DNA from: Rickettsiales bacterium
GTDB taxonomy: Bacteria; Pseudomonadota; Alphaproteobacteria; Rickettsiales; UBA998
DNA length: 64,000 nucleotides
Reading direction: 5' to 3'
Assembly (NCBI GenBank): GCA_028279475.1
Contig: JANQNR010000002.1
Span: forward strand, 1 to 64,000
This document shows, in pieces, positions 10,181-19,742 of this stretch. The translations under genes and the position numbers were made by a program. Each line of letters begins with the position of its first letter. Position 1 is the stretch's first letter. The notes under the pieces were generated by a model, which saw only the letters and a list, made by a program, of their open reading frames with translations, did no database searches and was not told the DNA's origin.

Positions 10181-12433
10181 ATGCCAATTCACACCACCGC
10201 CCTTGACCATCATGGCCATGTGCCACTAACCATTCGCTGCCAGGATGGCGCATGGCATGTGACGATTGACCTGACGCACATCACCCGCAAACGGCTCATC
10301 ACCCATTTACACTCCATGCTGCGCATTACATCAGTAGATGCCTCCGGCACACCCATCCCGTTACAGCATGAGGAAAACACCTTGCAGGCGGAGTGGTCTG
10401 CCCCAGCAACCGACGCCTACCATCTCACCCTGAATGGCACGCCACTGCTGGGCTGGCAATGCTGTGATGATACGATTGAAGACACCCTGCCGGTCCTACA
10501 CCGGCTAACCACACTGGAACTGCGCATGCTGGGACAATATCCGCACACGCACCTACCGTACCCGCGTGATGGTATGGAAGCGCTGGCCAGCACGGCGGGC
10601 ATCACCACAGACTTGCATACGCATCTCTCTTCTCAGATTACGGCGCAGGGATTGCTCGACGCTGCCGCGCAGGCAGACGCCGCTTACCCGGTCGAATTGC
10701 TGGAACTGGCCGGTATCGATACGACCGGCTTGCCAATCCATACCATTTCATCCCGACGTTTCACCCCCGCCGCCTCGGACGGGCTTTCCTGTGAACAGGA
10801 AGGGCAGGACGTAGCGGGAATACCGGTTGCCGAACTTCTGAAGCACCCCGAAAAAACGCAGCTGCTGGCCAATGCCATGAGCATTCCCGCCGATGCCGTC
10901 TTTACCTTTGACGCGCTGGAACGGCAGGTTTACCGTATGCGCAACCCGCTTTCCAAGCATCCCGGTGCCATCGCTGCCACCATCCATGCCGTCGCCGAGG
11001 ATTATGCACGGCAAGGCATCCACTATGCCGAATTGGCCGTTACCGCCGCCCTGAATCCCGACTGGCTGGCCACCGCGCTTCCGGCATTACGCAGTGCTGA
11101 GGAGACGACTGGCGTCAGTCTGCGCCTGCTAGCTGCCCTGCCGCGCTCACTGGCTCCCATGGACACGTTGCGTCAACTCAGTATCGTGAAGTTCATTGCC
11201 CGGCACCCAGCCATTGTCGGCATTGACTTCCTCGGCTATGAGGCGAACAAGACTCGCAATTTCGGTTGGGCGCTGAGCAATATTGCCCGTTTCGCCGCCG
11301 CGCAGTCACATGGCATTGACCGCATGCACACCGGCTGGGACTTTCAGGATGATTTTATCATTCGCGTCCATGCGGGAGAGAATGGCAAGAACCCGGACAA
11401 TGTCGCCGAAGTGCTGGCACTGGCAGAAACACACAACGTGCGGGTACGGGTAGGCCACGCGGCGTATGGTGATGTTTCGGAAAACCTGGAACGCGCCAAA
11501 CGGCTGGCAGAAAAAGGCCTGCTGATTATCGAGTTCAACCCGGATTCCAATATGGCCATGAACAATATCGATCGCATCGAACAGCTCCCTATCCGTGACT
11601 GGGCGCAGGCGGGCGTCCCGTTTGTTATCGCCTCCGATGGTGCCGGTGTCTATCGCACCGACGCGCAGCAACTCTGGATGAACGGCGTCCTCGCTGGACT
11701 CACGGAAGATGATCTGGCATGTCTGAATCGCACCGAACAGGCGCATATCGCCCATCAACAGTCACTCTATCAACGTAAATCGGCAGCGTTTCATGCGCTG
11801 TATGAAAATGACGACGCATTTGTCAACGCCATGCGTACGCATATCGATCAGAACCGTCGCCATGTGGCTGATCGCCTTAGCCACAAGACTCCCATTCTGC
11901 TGGCCGGTGCATCCGGCTCCAGTTGGGCACGTATTGATGCAAACACACAACGTGCCATCCATGACGGCATTCACCGGCTGGTAAAGAATCTGGACCCCGA
12001 GAAGGTGTATTTCGCGCTGGGACGGGTCAAACATGAAGGCATCGGACGCATCCTCGATGAAGCACTGGATGCCTATTATGCCGCCGACCCGGACGCACCT
12101 CCGTTCGATGTGGTGGGCATGCTCTCTCAGCACCAGAACATGCCGACCCTGGCTGATCATATCAACCACATCATCCCGTTGAGCGGTGAGTTGATGAGCG
12201 TCCCCACGCGCATGACCGACCTACTGAAAGCGCATGGCGGCTGCGCGCTGTATATCGGCGGCAGCGCCTTCACTCGCGACTTCATCCATTGCAGCGAGGC
12301 ATTGGGGCTACCGTTCGGCGTCATGGCCGATGCCGCCGGTGCCTCCGCTGAAAAAGCGCAGGCGCTAGCCGATCGCTACATCTTCTATGGCGCGGATGGC
12401 ATGGTGGCGCAGGTGCAGGATATGCTGAAATAA
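10181..12433 (+). CDS. Adenosine-deaminase-like amidohydrolase fused to a C-terminal SLOG/Rossmann-like domain
   Basis: ADA metal-site motifs TDLHTHL, RVHAGEN, VGHA, ASDGAG; C-terminal ILLAGASGSSWARI...YIGGSAFTRDF...GLPFGVMADA; start taken as the ATG at 10181 (upstream TTG at 10142 also possible). Confidence 0.78.
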   Translation: MPIHTTALDHHGHVPLTIRCQDGAWHVTIDLTHITRKRLITHLHSMLRITSVDASGTPIPLQHEENTLQAEWSAPATDAYHLTLNGTPLLGWQCCDDTIEDTLPVLHRLTTLELRMLGQYPHTHLPYPRDGMEALASTAGITTDLHTHLSSQITAQGLLDAAAQADAAYPVELLELAGIDTTGLPIHTISSRRFTPAASDGLSCEQEGQDVAGIPVAELLKHPEKTQLLANAMSIPADAVFTFDALERQVYRMRNPLSKHPGAIAATIHAVAEDYARQGIHYAELAVTAALNPDWLATALPALRSAEETTGVSLRLLAALPRSLAPMDTLRQLSIVKFIARHPAIVGIDFLGYEANKTRNFGWALSNIARFAAAQSHGIDRMHTGWDFQDDFIIRVHAGENGKNPDNVAEVLALAETHNVRVRVGHAAYGDVSENLERAKRLAEKGLLIIEFNPDSNMAMNNIDRIEQLPIRDWAQAGVPFVIASDGAGVYRTDAQQLWMNGVLAGLTEDDLACLNRTEQAHIAHQQSLYQRKSAAFHALYENDDAFVNAMRTHIDQNRRHVADRLSHKTPILLAGASGSSWARIDANTQRAIHDGIHRLVKNLDPEKVYFALGRVKHEGIGRILDEALDAYYAADPDAPPFDVVGMLSQHQNMPTLADHINHIIPLSGELMSVPTRMTDLLKAHGGCALYIGGSAFTRDFIHCSEALGLPFGVMADAAGASAEKAQALADRYIFYGADGMVAQVQDMLK

Positions 12434-12474
12434 AAAAAATCCTCCCGACACATAGCCGGGAGGATCCTTAAAAC
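12434..12474. terminator. Bidirectional terminator between convergent genes
   Basis: ATCCTCCCG acacatag CCGGGAGGAT flanked by A-run and T/A-rich sequence. Confidence 0.8.
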
Positions 12475-12496
12475 GATATAGTGGTAAATCGTTGGC

Positions 12497-12991
12497 TTAA
12501 CGCGCCAGCACCGTCACAGCGCGGCGGTTTTGAGACCAGGCAGACTCGTTATGACCAAGTACCGCCGGACGCTCTTTACCGTAAGAGATCGTCGTAATGC
12601 GGCTTGGGCTCACCCCTGCAGCAACCAACACGTTTTTCGCAGCATTGGCACGACGCTCACCCAGCGCCAGGTTATATTCACGCGTACCACGCTCATCACA
12701 ATGGCCTTCAATCACGACATTAATGTTCGGATATTGCTCCAACCATTTTGACTGACGCTCCAAGGTTGCCCGGCCTTCACCGGTCACCACGGAACTATCG
12801 AGCGCATAGAACACACGATCACCCACATTTTCAACGAACTCCGCTTCGCTGCCAGGATAAACACCGCTTTCACCGTTATATCCGGCACCACCGGCACCGC
12901 CGTATGTATCGTCACCACTGCCCGGCGTTTCGCACGCTGCCAGCAGGAACACGCAAGAGAGTACGGAACCATATTTCATAAAGATATTCAT
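12497..12991 (-). CDS. pal: Peptidoglycan-associated lipoprotein Pal
   Basis: Lipobox LLAAC; OmpA-like NVVIEGHCDERGTREYNLALGERRANAAKNVL. Confidence 0.97.
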   Translation of the reverse strand: MNIFMKYGSVLSCVFLLAACETPGSGDDTYGGAGGAGYNGESGVYPGSEAEFVENVGDRVFYALDSSVVTGEGRATLERQSKWLEQYPNINVVIEGHCDERGTREYNLALGERRANAAKNVLVAAGVSPSRITTISYGKERPAVLGHNESAWSQNRRAVTVLAR

Positions 12992-13099
12992 AGATATTCC
13001 CCTTTCGTTCTTAGAATACTAATTCATGAGCTATAATTGAGGGCTGAGCAATAGCAAGTGTAAAATGGATGGCCGCCCCCAAAACGCTCCCTGCTTGTG

Positions 13100-14410
13100 C
13101 TATAATGGCAACAATGGTGACCAGGCCGGATCAGATGCTTCCAGTGGTGTCACCACCCGCCGCAAATTCCGCCCAGTCACATCAACGGAATAAAGCTGGC
13201 TTCTGGCACTACCGCTGGTCTGGCGGGTGAACATGATCACCCGGCCATTGGGCGCCCAGGTCGGCCCTTCATCCAGCCAGCTTTCGGTAATCAGGCGCTC
13301 ACCGCTACCGTCCGGACGCATCAGCCCGATATGGAACCGCCCGCGATACTGCTTGGTAAACGCGATTAAATCACCACGCGGCGACCAGACCGGCGTCGAA
13401 TAATTTCCGTCGCCGAAGCTGATACGCTTCACCCCGCTGCCGTTAGCATTCATCACATAAAGCTGCTGCGAGCCGCCCCGATCCGAGTTAAACACGATGC
13501 GCTTGCCGTCCGGTGAGAAGGACGGTGAGGTATCAATCGCCGGAGAGCGGGTCAACTGCGTCATGCGCCGTGAGCGCAAATCCATGGAATAAAGGTTGGT
13601 CACTCCGCCTCGTGCGATCGACATCACCATGCGGTTGCCGTCATGGTTGAAGCGCGGCGCGAAGGACATGCCTTCAAACCGTCCCAGTGACTCCTCACGC
13701 CCGGTCTGCAAGTCCCGCAGATAGACACGCGGCACACCGCCCGCATAAGAGAGATACAGGATTTCCTGCGTATTCGGTGAGAAACGCGGGGTGAGCACTA
13801 GATGCCGCCCATTGGTCAGAAATTTATGGTTTTCTCCGTCCTGATCCATGATCGCCAGCCGCTTCACCCGCTTCTTGGCCGGTCCACTTTCCGCCACATA
13901 GACAATGCGCGTATCGAAATAGCCGTCTTCTCCGGTCACCCGCTTATAGATTTCATCCGCCACCAGATGGGCAATCCGCCGCCAGTTATCTTCATTGGCG
14001 TCAAACTGCCGCCCGGCGGTCTGGGTTTCGGAATAATTGTCATACAGGCGGAAGCGGATGCGCATCTTCCCGGCGCCGGTGGCATCGACTTTTCCGATCA
14101 CCAGCCCGGAAGCGTTGATCTGCCGCCAGTCGGCATAACGCGGTACGACAGTTTCATAACCAATACGCTCGATGAAAGCACCGTCTTCAATGATGCGGAA
14201 CAGGCCAGAACGCTCTAGATCAGCAGCGACCACCGACGCCACCTTGCGCCCAATGTCGCTCAATTCCGGGTTGGCGGTGGTAAAGGCCGGAATCGCGATC
14301 GGTACCGGATCGAAATTGCCGCGTGTAATATCAATTTCCAGCCGTGCCTGCGCTGACACACTATACGCCATGACCAGGATGGCCAGCATTGCCCCATAGA
14401 TTCGCCGCAT
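13100..14410 (-). CDS. tolB: Tol-Pal system protein TolB
   Basis: Signal peptide, TolB N-domain and WD40-like repeats (SPDGKRIVFNSDRGGSQQLYVMNANGS); start moved to MRRIYGAML. Confidence 0.96.
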   Translation of the reverse strand: MRRIYGAMLAILVMAYSVSAQARLEIDITRGNFDPVPIAIPAFTTANPELSDIGRKVASVVAADLERSGLFRIIEDGAFIERIGYETVVPRYADWRQINASGLVIGKVDATGAGKMRIRFRLYDNYSETQTAGRQFDANEDNWRRIAHLVADEIYKRVTGEDGYFDTRIVYVAESGPAKKRVKRLAIMDQDGENHKFLTNGRHLVLTPRFSPNTQEILYLSYAGGVPRVYLRDLQTGREESLGRFEGMSFAPRFNHDGNRMVMSIARGGVTNLYSMDLRSRRMTQLTRSPAIDTSPSFSPDGKRIVFNSDRGGSQQLYVMNANGSGVKRISFGDGNYSTPVWSPRGDLIAFTKQYRGRFHIGLMRPDGSGERLITESWLDEGPTWAPNGRVIMFTRQTSGSARSQLYSVDVTGRNLRRVVTPLEASDPAWSPLLPL

Positions 14411-14594
14411 GATCTTTCTCCCTCTGATAGATAGCATTGGGCGAATATTAGCGCGGCGCGAACGATTTGCAACCGGGGAATCTACCGCCAACCTCGTCCG
14501 CCAGTTTTATGACAGAACGGTGACATTTATAGTATTGACAGACTATTGTGATTTTTTACTTTGGGGATCTATGCTATGCTCATGATTGGACACA

Positions 14595-14659
14595 TATAGC
14601 AGTTCCAAGTAATTTGCGGACACTTGGTGTCCGAAAATTATGCAGGAGAAACTGCTATA
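14595..14659. repeat. TATAGC-ended palindromic element (MITE-like)
   Basis: TATAGCAGTT...CGGACACTTGGTGTCCG...AACTGCTATA. Confidence 0.8.
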
Positions 14660-14713
14660 AATTATAGGATTATCATCATTTTACGATAATCAAAGTTATA
14701 AGGAGTACGTGAT

Positions 14714-15061
14714 ATGTCAAGCATGGAACATTACAGAGGGAAAGTAGATCAATTAGATGCTGAAATTAATTACGTGAATGCAAAAGATAATCCAAGCCGT
14801 CAGGAAATCCTTGGTGCGCAAAAAGCATTGGCTCAAAAACAAGACCTTTATGAAAATATTCCAGGGTTGCAAGAGTATGTTCATGAAGTACGCGCCACAG
14901 AGCGCGCTCAAGAGCAAGCGCAACAAGCCCGTATTGAGGGTAGCTTATCTAACATGTCAGCGGCAGCGCATGTAGACTCTTCTCTACCAGTAGCACCTGA
15001 AACCGCAGGCAAGGTTGGTGTCACCGAGCTTAGTGGCGTCATTGGAGGCGTAAGCCGCTAG
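14714..15061 (+). CDS. Hypothetical protein, 115 aa, predicted helical/coiled-coil
   Basis: ORF with AAGGAG SD upstream; no family recognised. Confidence 0.65.
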   Translation: MSSMEHYRGKVDQLDAEINYVNAKDNPSRQEILGAQKALAQKQDLYENIPGLQEYVHEVRATERAQEQAQQARIEGSLSNMSAAAHVDSSLPVAPETAGKVGVTELSGVIGGVSR

Positions 15062-15077
15062 GTAAATTCATACCATC

Positions 15078-16235
15078 ATGCCTCCCCCTCCCTTCACTTC
15101 ACAGCAACAGCAGGACGCTACGCAGTTTGCCCCTGATGCGGGCAACCCGTCAACGTGGAATAAGCCGGATTTCCAGTTTCTGGAAAGCCAGATACAGGCA
15201 GGGGATCAAGAGACTCGCGATGCGCTAAAGCAAATCCAAGAGCAGCTACAACAGGGCATACCGAAACAGGGCACACCGCCCGGCTTTCCTAGCACAGGGC
15301 CGATGGAGCTTGAAGAAACCCAGGAAGCACAACAACAGATCATTCAGAACATACAGGAAATTCAACAGCAAATGCGGCAGGAAGTGCCAATACAAAACAC
15401 GGCGCCTGCCGCTCCTGCGCCTGACCTGCAATTCGCAGTACCGCCTTTAAAGGAAACCTCGACGGAACTGCTCACGCTGGCCACCCTCACCCGTGACGCC
15501 AGTACCGGCAATATTGACCCGCAAGCCGTCCTGCAGACTATGCAGACCGGTGCGCCGACAACATCGCTGGATGGCAAAGCACTGCCAACGCAGGAAATCG
15601 GTGCGCTGGTGACTGCGTTGCGGGAACAGGGCATGTCAATGACCGGCATCGTTGCGCGCGTCAAGGCATTGCATGACCGGCATTCTGAAACGGAATTACA
15701 AAACACGCTGGAGGCGCGCCTGAAGGATACGCCGGACGTGGCGCAGGCGGCGGAGCGTACGACCGTGCCGCAAACCGTTGCATCGGCGGAGGATAAGGAA
15801 AAAGAGCAGACACTTTCCCCGGAAGAATCGAAAAAACGGCAGGATGCACTGAATAATACGATGGACAACTTGTCACAGTTCCTTCCAAAAGAACTGGCTG
15901 GACTCGTTGCCGCTTTCCTGGTGGTATTCAAAGCACCACAAGACTCACTGGCAAAGCAGGAAGAGCAACAGGCGCAGAATCAAAACCAAAAAGAGCAGCC
16001 GGATTATTCTCATTTGGGCACTCAGGGAATCATTGAAGAGTTCAAGGGCAAGGAAATTTCATCTAACGATTTCGGAAAAGAAAATGACAACCCGATGGGA
16101 TCGGCGCTGGCCGGATTCAATGCGCCATCCAGTCTGGCCGGATTCACATCGATGAGCGACGCCGGTCTCGGCGATCTCTCAGCGAACGCTCCGGGTGGGT
16201 TTGCTCCTGCCGCGTCCGCCGGGATCAACGTGTAG
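15078..16235 (+). CDS. Hypothetical Q/P-rich, largely low-complexity protein, 385 aa
   Basis: Long ORF directly after 14714-15061; Q-rich N-terminal half; no family recognised. Confidence 0.7.
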   Translation: MPPPPFTSQQQQDATQFAPDAGNPSTWNKPDFQFLESQIQAGDQETRDALKQIQEQLQQGIPKQGTPPGFPSTGPMELEETQEAQQQIIQNIQEIQQQMRQEVPIQNTAPAAPAPDLQFAVPPLKETSTELLTLATLTRDASTGNIDPQAVLQTMQTGAPTTSLDGKALPTQEIGALVTALREQGMSMTGIVARVKALHDRHSETELQNTLEARLKDTPDVAQAAERTTVPQTVASAEDKEKEQTLSPEESKKRQDALNNTMDNLSQFLPKELAGLVAAFLVVFKAPQDSLAKQEEQQAQNQNQKEQPDYSHLGTQGIIEEFKGKEISSNDFGKENDNPMGSALAGFNAPSSLAGFTSMSDAGLGDLSANAPGGFAPAASAGINV

Positions 16236-16253
16236 AGGGCACTTTATATCTAT

Positions 16254-16350
16254 CAGCAATACGTCATACCGGTGGCTTGTCTCGCCAAAGCGCAGCGACG
16301 GCGGAAGGCCGGTATCTGTTGCAAAAAGGCCTGCGCCGGAGTGACGAGTT
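16254..16350. repeat. Dispersed palindromic repeat fragment (CAGCAATACGTCATACCGGTG...GGCCGGTATCTG...CCGGAGTGACGA)
   Basis: Same words occur inside the element at 33761-33909. Confidence 0.65.
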
Positions 16351-16679
16351 TTCCACTTTCACTTTTCCGGCATATGCGTTATCCTTCGCTCAGGATACTC
16401 AACAGAGTATCCCGGGGCTTCAAAACCTCTCGTAGTCCGGCAGTGGCATCTGCCGATACCAAACTGTCACCTCGACCTTGGTCGGGGTGGCGGCGTGATA
16501 CAACAGCCGCTCGCGGTAAAAGCGCTGCGGTCATGGCTACGTGACTTTTGAACACCCCGGCACCAGCGAGTCTGTTGGTGCCATTTTCATTGAGTCTGGT
16601 TAGTGAAACTTCCTGTATCCGAGCTTTTCTTTTCCAATAAATTGACGCCAGCCAGTTTTACATGTTACTTTCCTTGTGG

Positions 16680-16878
16680 AATCAGGCGTTCTGATTCTGG
16701 GGCGTAGTAACCCTTCCTCAAGCGGTTGGCATCACTGAAATGATGTCTCCCTTGCCAATTATGGCTGGGGAGGCGTTGGCGTATGTCCAGGGCTTGCCTA
16801 AAGGCCAGCGCGATCGTCTTGAGGCGGTTTACTAACTCCCCGGTCACCAACGGAATCGCTCCCAAGGTGGCCGTTACC
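16680..16878 (+). ncRNA. Candidate structured RNA leader of the downstream 91-aa gene
   Basis: Hairpin AATCAG/CTGATT; composite closing stem GGGGcgTAGTAACccttCCTCAAG with CTTGAGGcgGTTTACTAactCCCC; internal hairpins; third stem GGTCACC/GGTGGCC; ends just before SD AGGGAG and ATG at 16900. Confidence 0.45.
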
Positions 16879-16899
16879 GTAATAATTAGGGAGTTTATC

Positions 16900-17175
16900 A
16901 TGCTATTCAAAAAGAAACCCAAACCACCACTGGAAGAGGCAATCAGTCTGGTACTTCAAGCAGTGGACATTGCCTACGAATATAAGCGGGACAAACGCTA
17001 CCAGCCAACGGAAAAAGACCTGATGTGGTTCGAGTGGTTCCGCGAGACATTATGGACCAACCACCACACGGCGGAGTATATCTCCCGCTGTATGCAGCAG
17101 CGTTTTCGTGGGGAGAAGGAGGGAAGTCCCAAATGGCACAACGACAAGGTGTTTGACTATCACTACCCGCCGTGA
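16900..17175 (+). CDS. Hypothetical protein, 91 aa (MLFKKKPKPPLEEAISLVLQAVDIAYEYKRDKRY...)
   Basis: ORF with AGGGAG SD 6 nt upstream. Confidence 0.65.
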   Translation: MLFKKKPKPPLEEAISLVLQAVDIAYEYKRDKRYQPTEKDLMWFEWFRETLWTNHHTAEYISRCMQQRFRGEKEGSPKWHNDKVFDYHYPP

Positions 17176-17195
17176 ACAGAGCCTGGTTTCATACT

Positions 17196-18152
17196 TTACT
17201 CCACCTTCAACACTTTGGCCTTCGGCTTACGCTTCTTGCTGTCTTTCTTCCCGCTTTTCGTGCTTCGCGTAATCGCATCCAGATTTTCCCAGGCACGTTT
17301 ATAGTGGCTCGGGCTGCGCGACAGCGCCGTATTCAAATAACTCTTTGCCAGTGACTGGTTATTGGCAAGGTACGCATAGAGTCCCAGATTATTCGCCACT
17401 GCCGGCTCCGGCAGATGTTCGCTCAGAATCTTTTCCGCCGCGTCCATATCACCGAAAATCCCCATCACCAGCGCCAGGTTCAACTCAATCTGCTGCTTGA
17501 TCGGGCTTTTCGGATCGGCAGCGTCAATCCCTTTTACCAGCGCGTCCAGCGCTTCTTTTGGCTCATCATTGATCGCATAGGCCAGTCCGATATTATTATA
17601 GACCGACGCCCTATTGCCGGTATGCTTTAACGCTTCATCGAAATATGCAATCGCATCCCCGACCTGTCCTCGTTCCACTAACAGAATACCCAACCCGTTG
17701 AGCGTCCGCCAACGTGTCTTGTCCTCCGCATGGACTTCGGCCAGTACAGCGCCCGCTTCATCGAATTCTCCCAGATAAAGTTGTGCCAGCCCTTTACCCT
17801 CCTTCGCGTCCATATTCTCCGGATGTGCCGCACTGATTTGCGTGTAGATCGCGCCTGCTGCCTCTGCCTCACCGGAACGGCGTAGATTATCTGCCAGCCC
17901 TAACTGATAATAGAGGTTCTCTTTATCCATCCCCAACAATTGTCCATAGAGCTGCACTGCCTTGGCATATTCGCCACGGCCGGTAGCCTCACGGGCGCTT
18001 TTGAGCAGTGTGCCCTGTACGCCTTCCACCTGTGGGCCTTCCGCCTCAAAGGAAGCAAGCAGATCTTCCTTCGCATTGATCGGCACCTGATTTACGCAGG
18101 CGGATAGACAGAATGGCAGACACAATGCCGTCAGCGATCTTGCTAATTTCAT
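17196..18152 (-). CDS. TPR-repeat lipoprotein, TadD-like
   Basis: Lipobox CLSAC; multiple TPR motifs. Confidence 0.82.
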   Translation of the reverse strand: MKLARSLTALCLPFCLSACVNQVPINAKEDLLASFEAEGPQVEGVQGTLLKSAREATGRGEYAKAVQLYGQLLGMDKENLYYQLGLADNLRRSGEAEAAGAIYTQISAAHPENMDAKEGKGLAQLYLGEFDEAGAVLAEVHAEDKTRWRTLNGLGILLVERGQVGDAIAYFDEALKHTGNRASVYNNIGLAYAINDEPKEALDALVKGIDAADPKSPIKQQIELNLALVMGIFGDMDAAEKILSEHLPEPAVANNLGLYAYLANNQSLAKSYLNTALSRSPSHYKRAWENLDAITRSTKSGKKDSKKRKPKAKVLKVE

Positions 18153-18252
18153 GGACAAACTAAGGCATAAGCTGTGTGCAATTGCAATGGTTTTCAGATC
18201 AGAACACAAGATTTTAGTGTAAATCCGGAACATAAGCGATTATGCTAAATGT

Positions 18253-19242
18253 GTGTCAGGAATCACCGTGTTAAAACAACGCCTAAGCGGCATCTTCGGT
18301 GGGCAGCGGAGGTTGCCTGCGCCGGATTATACGCGCTTTGCACACCGGCATTTGCTGGGTATTGAAACGCTGGATACGGCTGATATTCAAATGATTCTTG
18401 ATTGCGCCGAGCATTACGTTGAACGCAACCAACAGCGCGACAAGAAACATGCCATCCTGAAGGGGCGCACCCTTATCAACCTGTTTTACGAACATTCCAC
18501 CCGCACCCGCACGTCGTTCGAACTGGCCGGCAAGCGGCTGGGAATGGATGTGATTAACATCTCGGTTGCCACCTCCTCGACATCAAAAGGCGAATCCCTG
18601 CTCGATACGGCGCGCAGTCTGAACGCTATGCAGGCGGATGCCATCGCGATCCGCCACGCGGAAAGCGGCACGGCGCAGATGTTAAGCGAGCAGGTCAGTG
18701 CCAGTGTGATTAATGCCGGCGACGGAGCACATGAACATCCGACACAGGCGCTACTGGACGCACTGACGATCCGCCGTCATTTTCACCGGCTAGATGGCTT
18801 GAACGTGGCGATTTGTGGTGACATTCTTCATAGCCGGGTGGCACATTCCAATATGCTCCTGCTCACCAAAATGGGGGCGTGTGTTACCGTTGTCGCACCG
18901 TCCACCCTGTTGCCGCCCGTCCTGTCGCCGGACATACGCGTCGCTTCTACCATGCGGGAAGGACTAAACGATGCGGACATTGTGATGATGTTGCGCTTGC
19001 AGACCGAGCGCATGGAGGGACGGTTTATCCCGTCCGTACGTGAGTATTTCGCCCGCTATGGGCTGGATGAAACCAAGCTGGGCTATGCCAAACCTGGTGC
19101 GCTGGTAATGGCGCCCGGCCCCATCAATCGCGGCGTGGAAATTGACGCCTCCATTGCCGATGATGTGGAACGCAGCGTGATATTAGAACAGGTGGAACTT
19201 GGTGTTGCCATCCGGCAGGCCGTGTTGGAATTGCTGTTATAG
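18253..19242 (+). CDS. pyrB: Aspartate carbamoyltransferase catalytic subunit
   Basis: [47 protein letters not shown] start. Confidence 0.95.
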   Translation: MSGITVLKQRLSGIFGGQRRLPAPDYTRFAHRHLLGIETLDTADIQMILDCAEHYVERNQQRDKKHAILKGRTLINLFYEHSTRTRTSFELAGKRLGMDVINISVATSSTSKGESLLDTARSLNAMQADAIAIRHAESGTAQMLSEQVSASVINAGDGAHEHPTQALLDALTIRRHFHRLDGLNVAICGDILHSRVAHSNMLLLTKMGACVTVVAPSTLLPPVLSPDIRVASTMREGLNDADIVMMLRLQTERMEGRFIPSVREYFARYGLDETKLGYAKPGALVMAPGPINRGVEIDASIADDVERSVILEQVELGVAIRQAVLELLL

Positions 19243-19298
19243 CGCGTTTACATATAGAGAGATATAGCGCCTGATTCACATACCCCGGATATAGGAAA

Positions 19299-19325
19299 GC
19301 CCCAATTCCCGTAGGGAAAAGGGGC
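19299..19325 (+). terminator. Strong hairpin downstream of pyrB, possible terminator (no clear T-run)
   Basis: GCCCCaaTTCCCgtaGGGAAaaGGGGC. Confidence 0.4.
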
Positions 19326-19676
19326 AGCTTATCGCGTATATAGAAAAGGAATAGAAAAGAGAGTTTTGACTCCCGGTTATCACCTCCTTAAAATTGATTG
19401 GCGCGTTAACGCCAAATTATAGCAGAGAAGCAATTAGTTCGTTAAAGCGATGAAAGATAATACAATCATATCATCACCACCTCCTTAAATATACTAATCT
19501 ATGTACTGAGAAGTTCGATCTCACAGGGCCTCTTTCATTCCCAAATAAAACGGCCACGATGTGACGCAGGCTTAAATACAAGAAGGCTCGTAAATAAGCG
19601 ATCGAATGGTTGCATGTTTAGCGTCTTGATTAAGAGTTGTCAATAAGGAATTTTCGAAATGTTGATAACACAAGAC

Positions 19677-19735
19677 TGTCATGCCGTCGCATGACGGCAT
19701 CCGGCCGGACCCCGTCGTTCGACGGGGTGACACAG
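19677..19735. repeat. Double-hairpin palindromic element at the 3' end of uvrA
   Basis: TGTCATGCCGTCGCATGACGGCAT and ACCCCGTCGTTCGACGGGGTGACA. Confidence 0.7.
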
Positions 19736-19742
19736 GAGAAGG

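Noticed and set aside
16272-16544. 90-aa ORF in the tail of the 15078 gene region
   Set aside because: Composition reflects palindromic repeats (CCGGTATC, CCGGAGTGACGA); no SD or domain.
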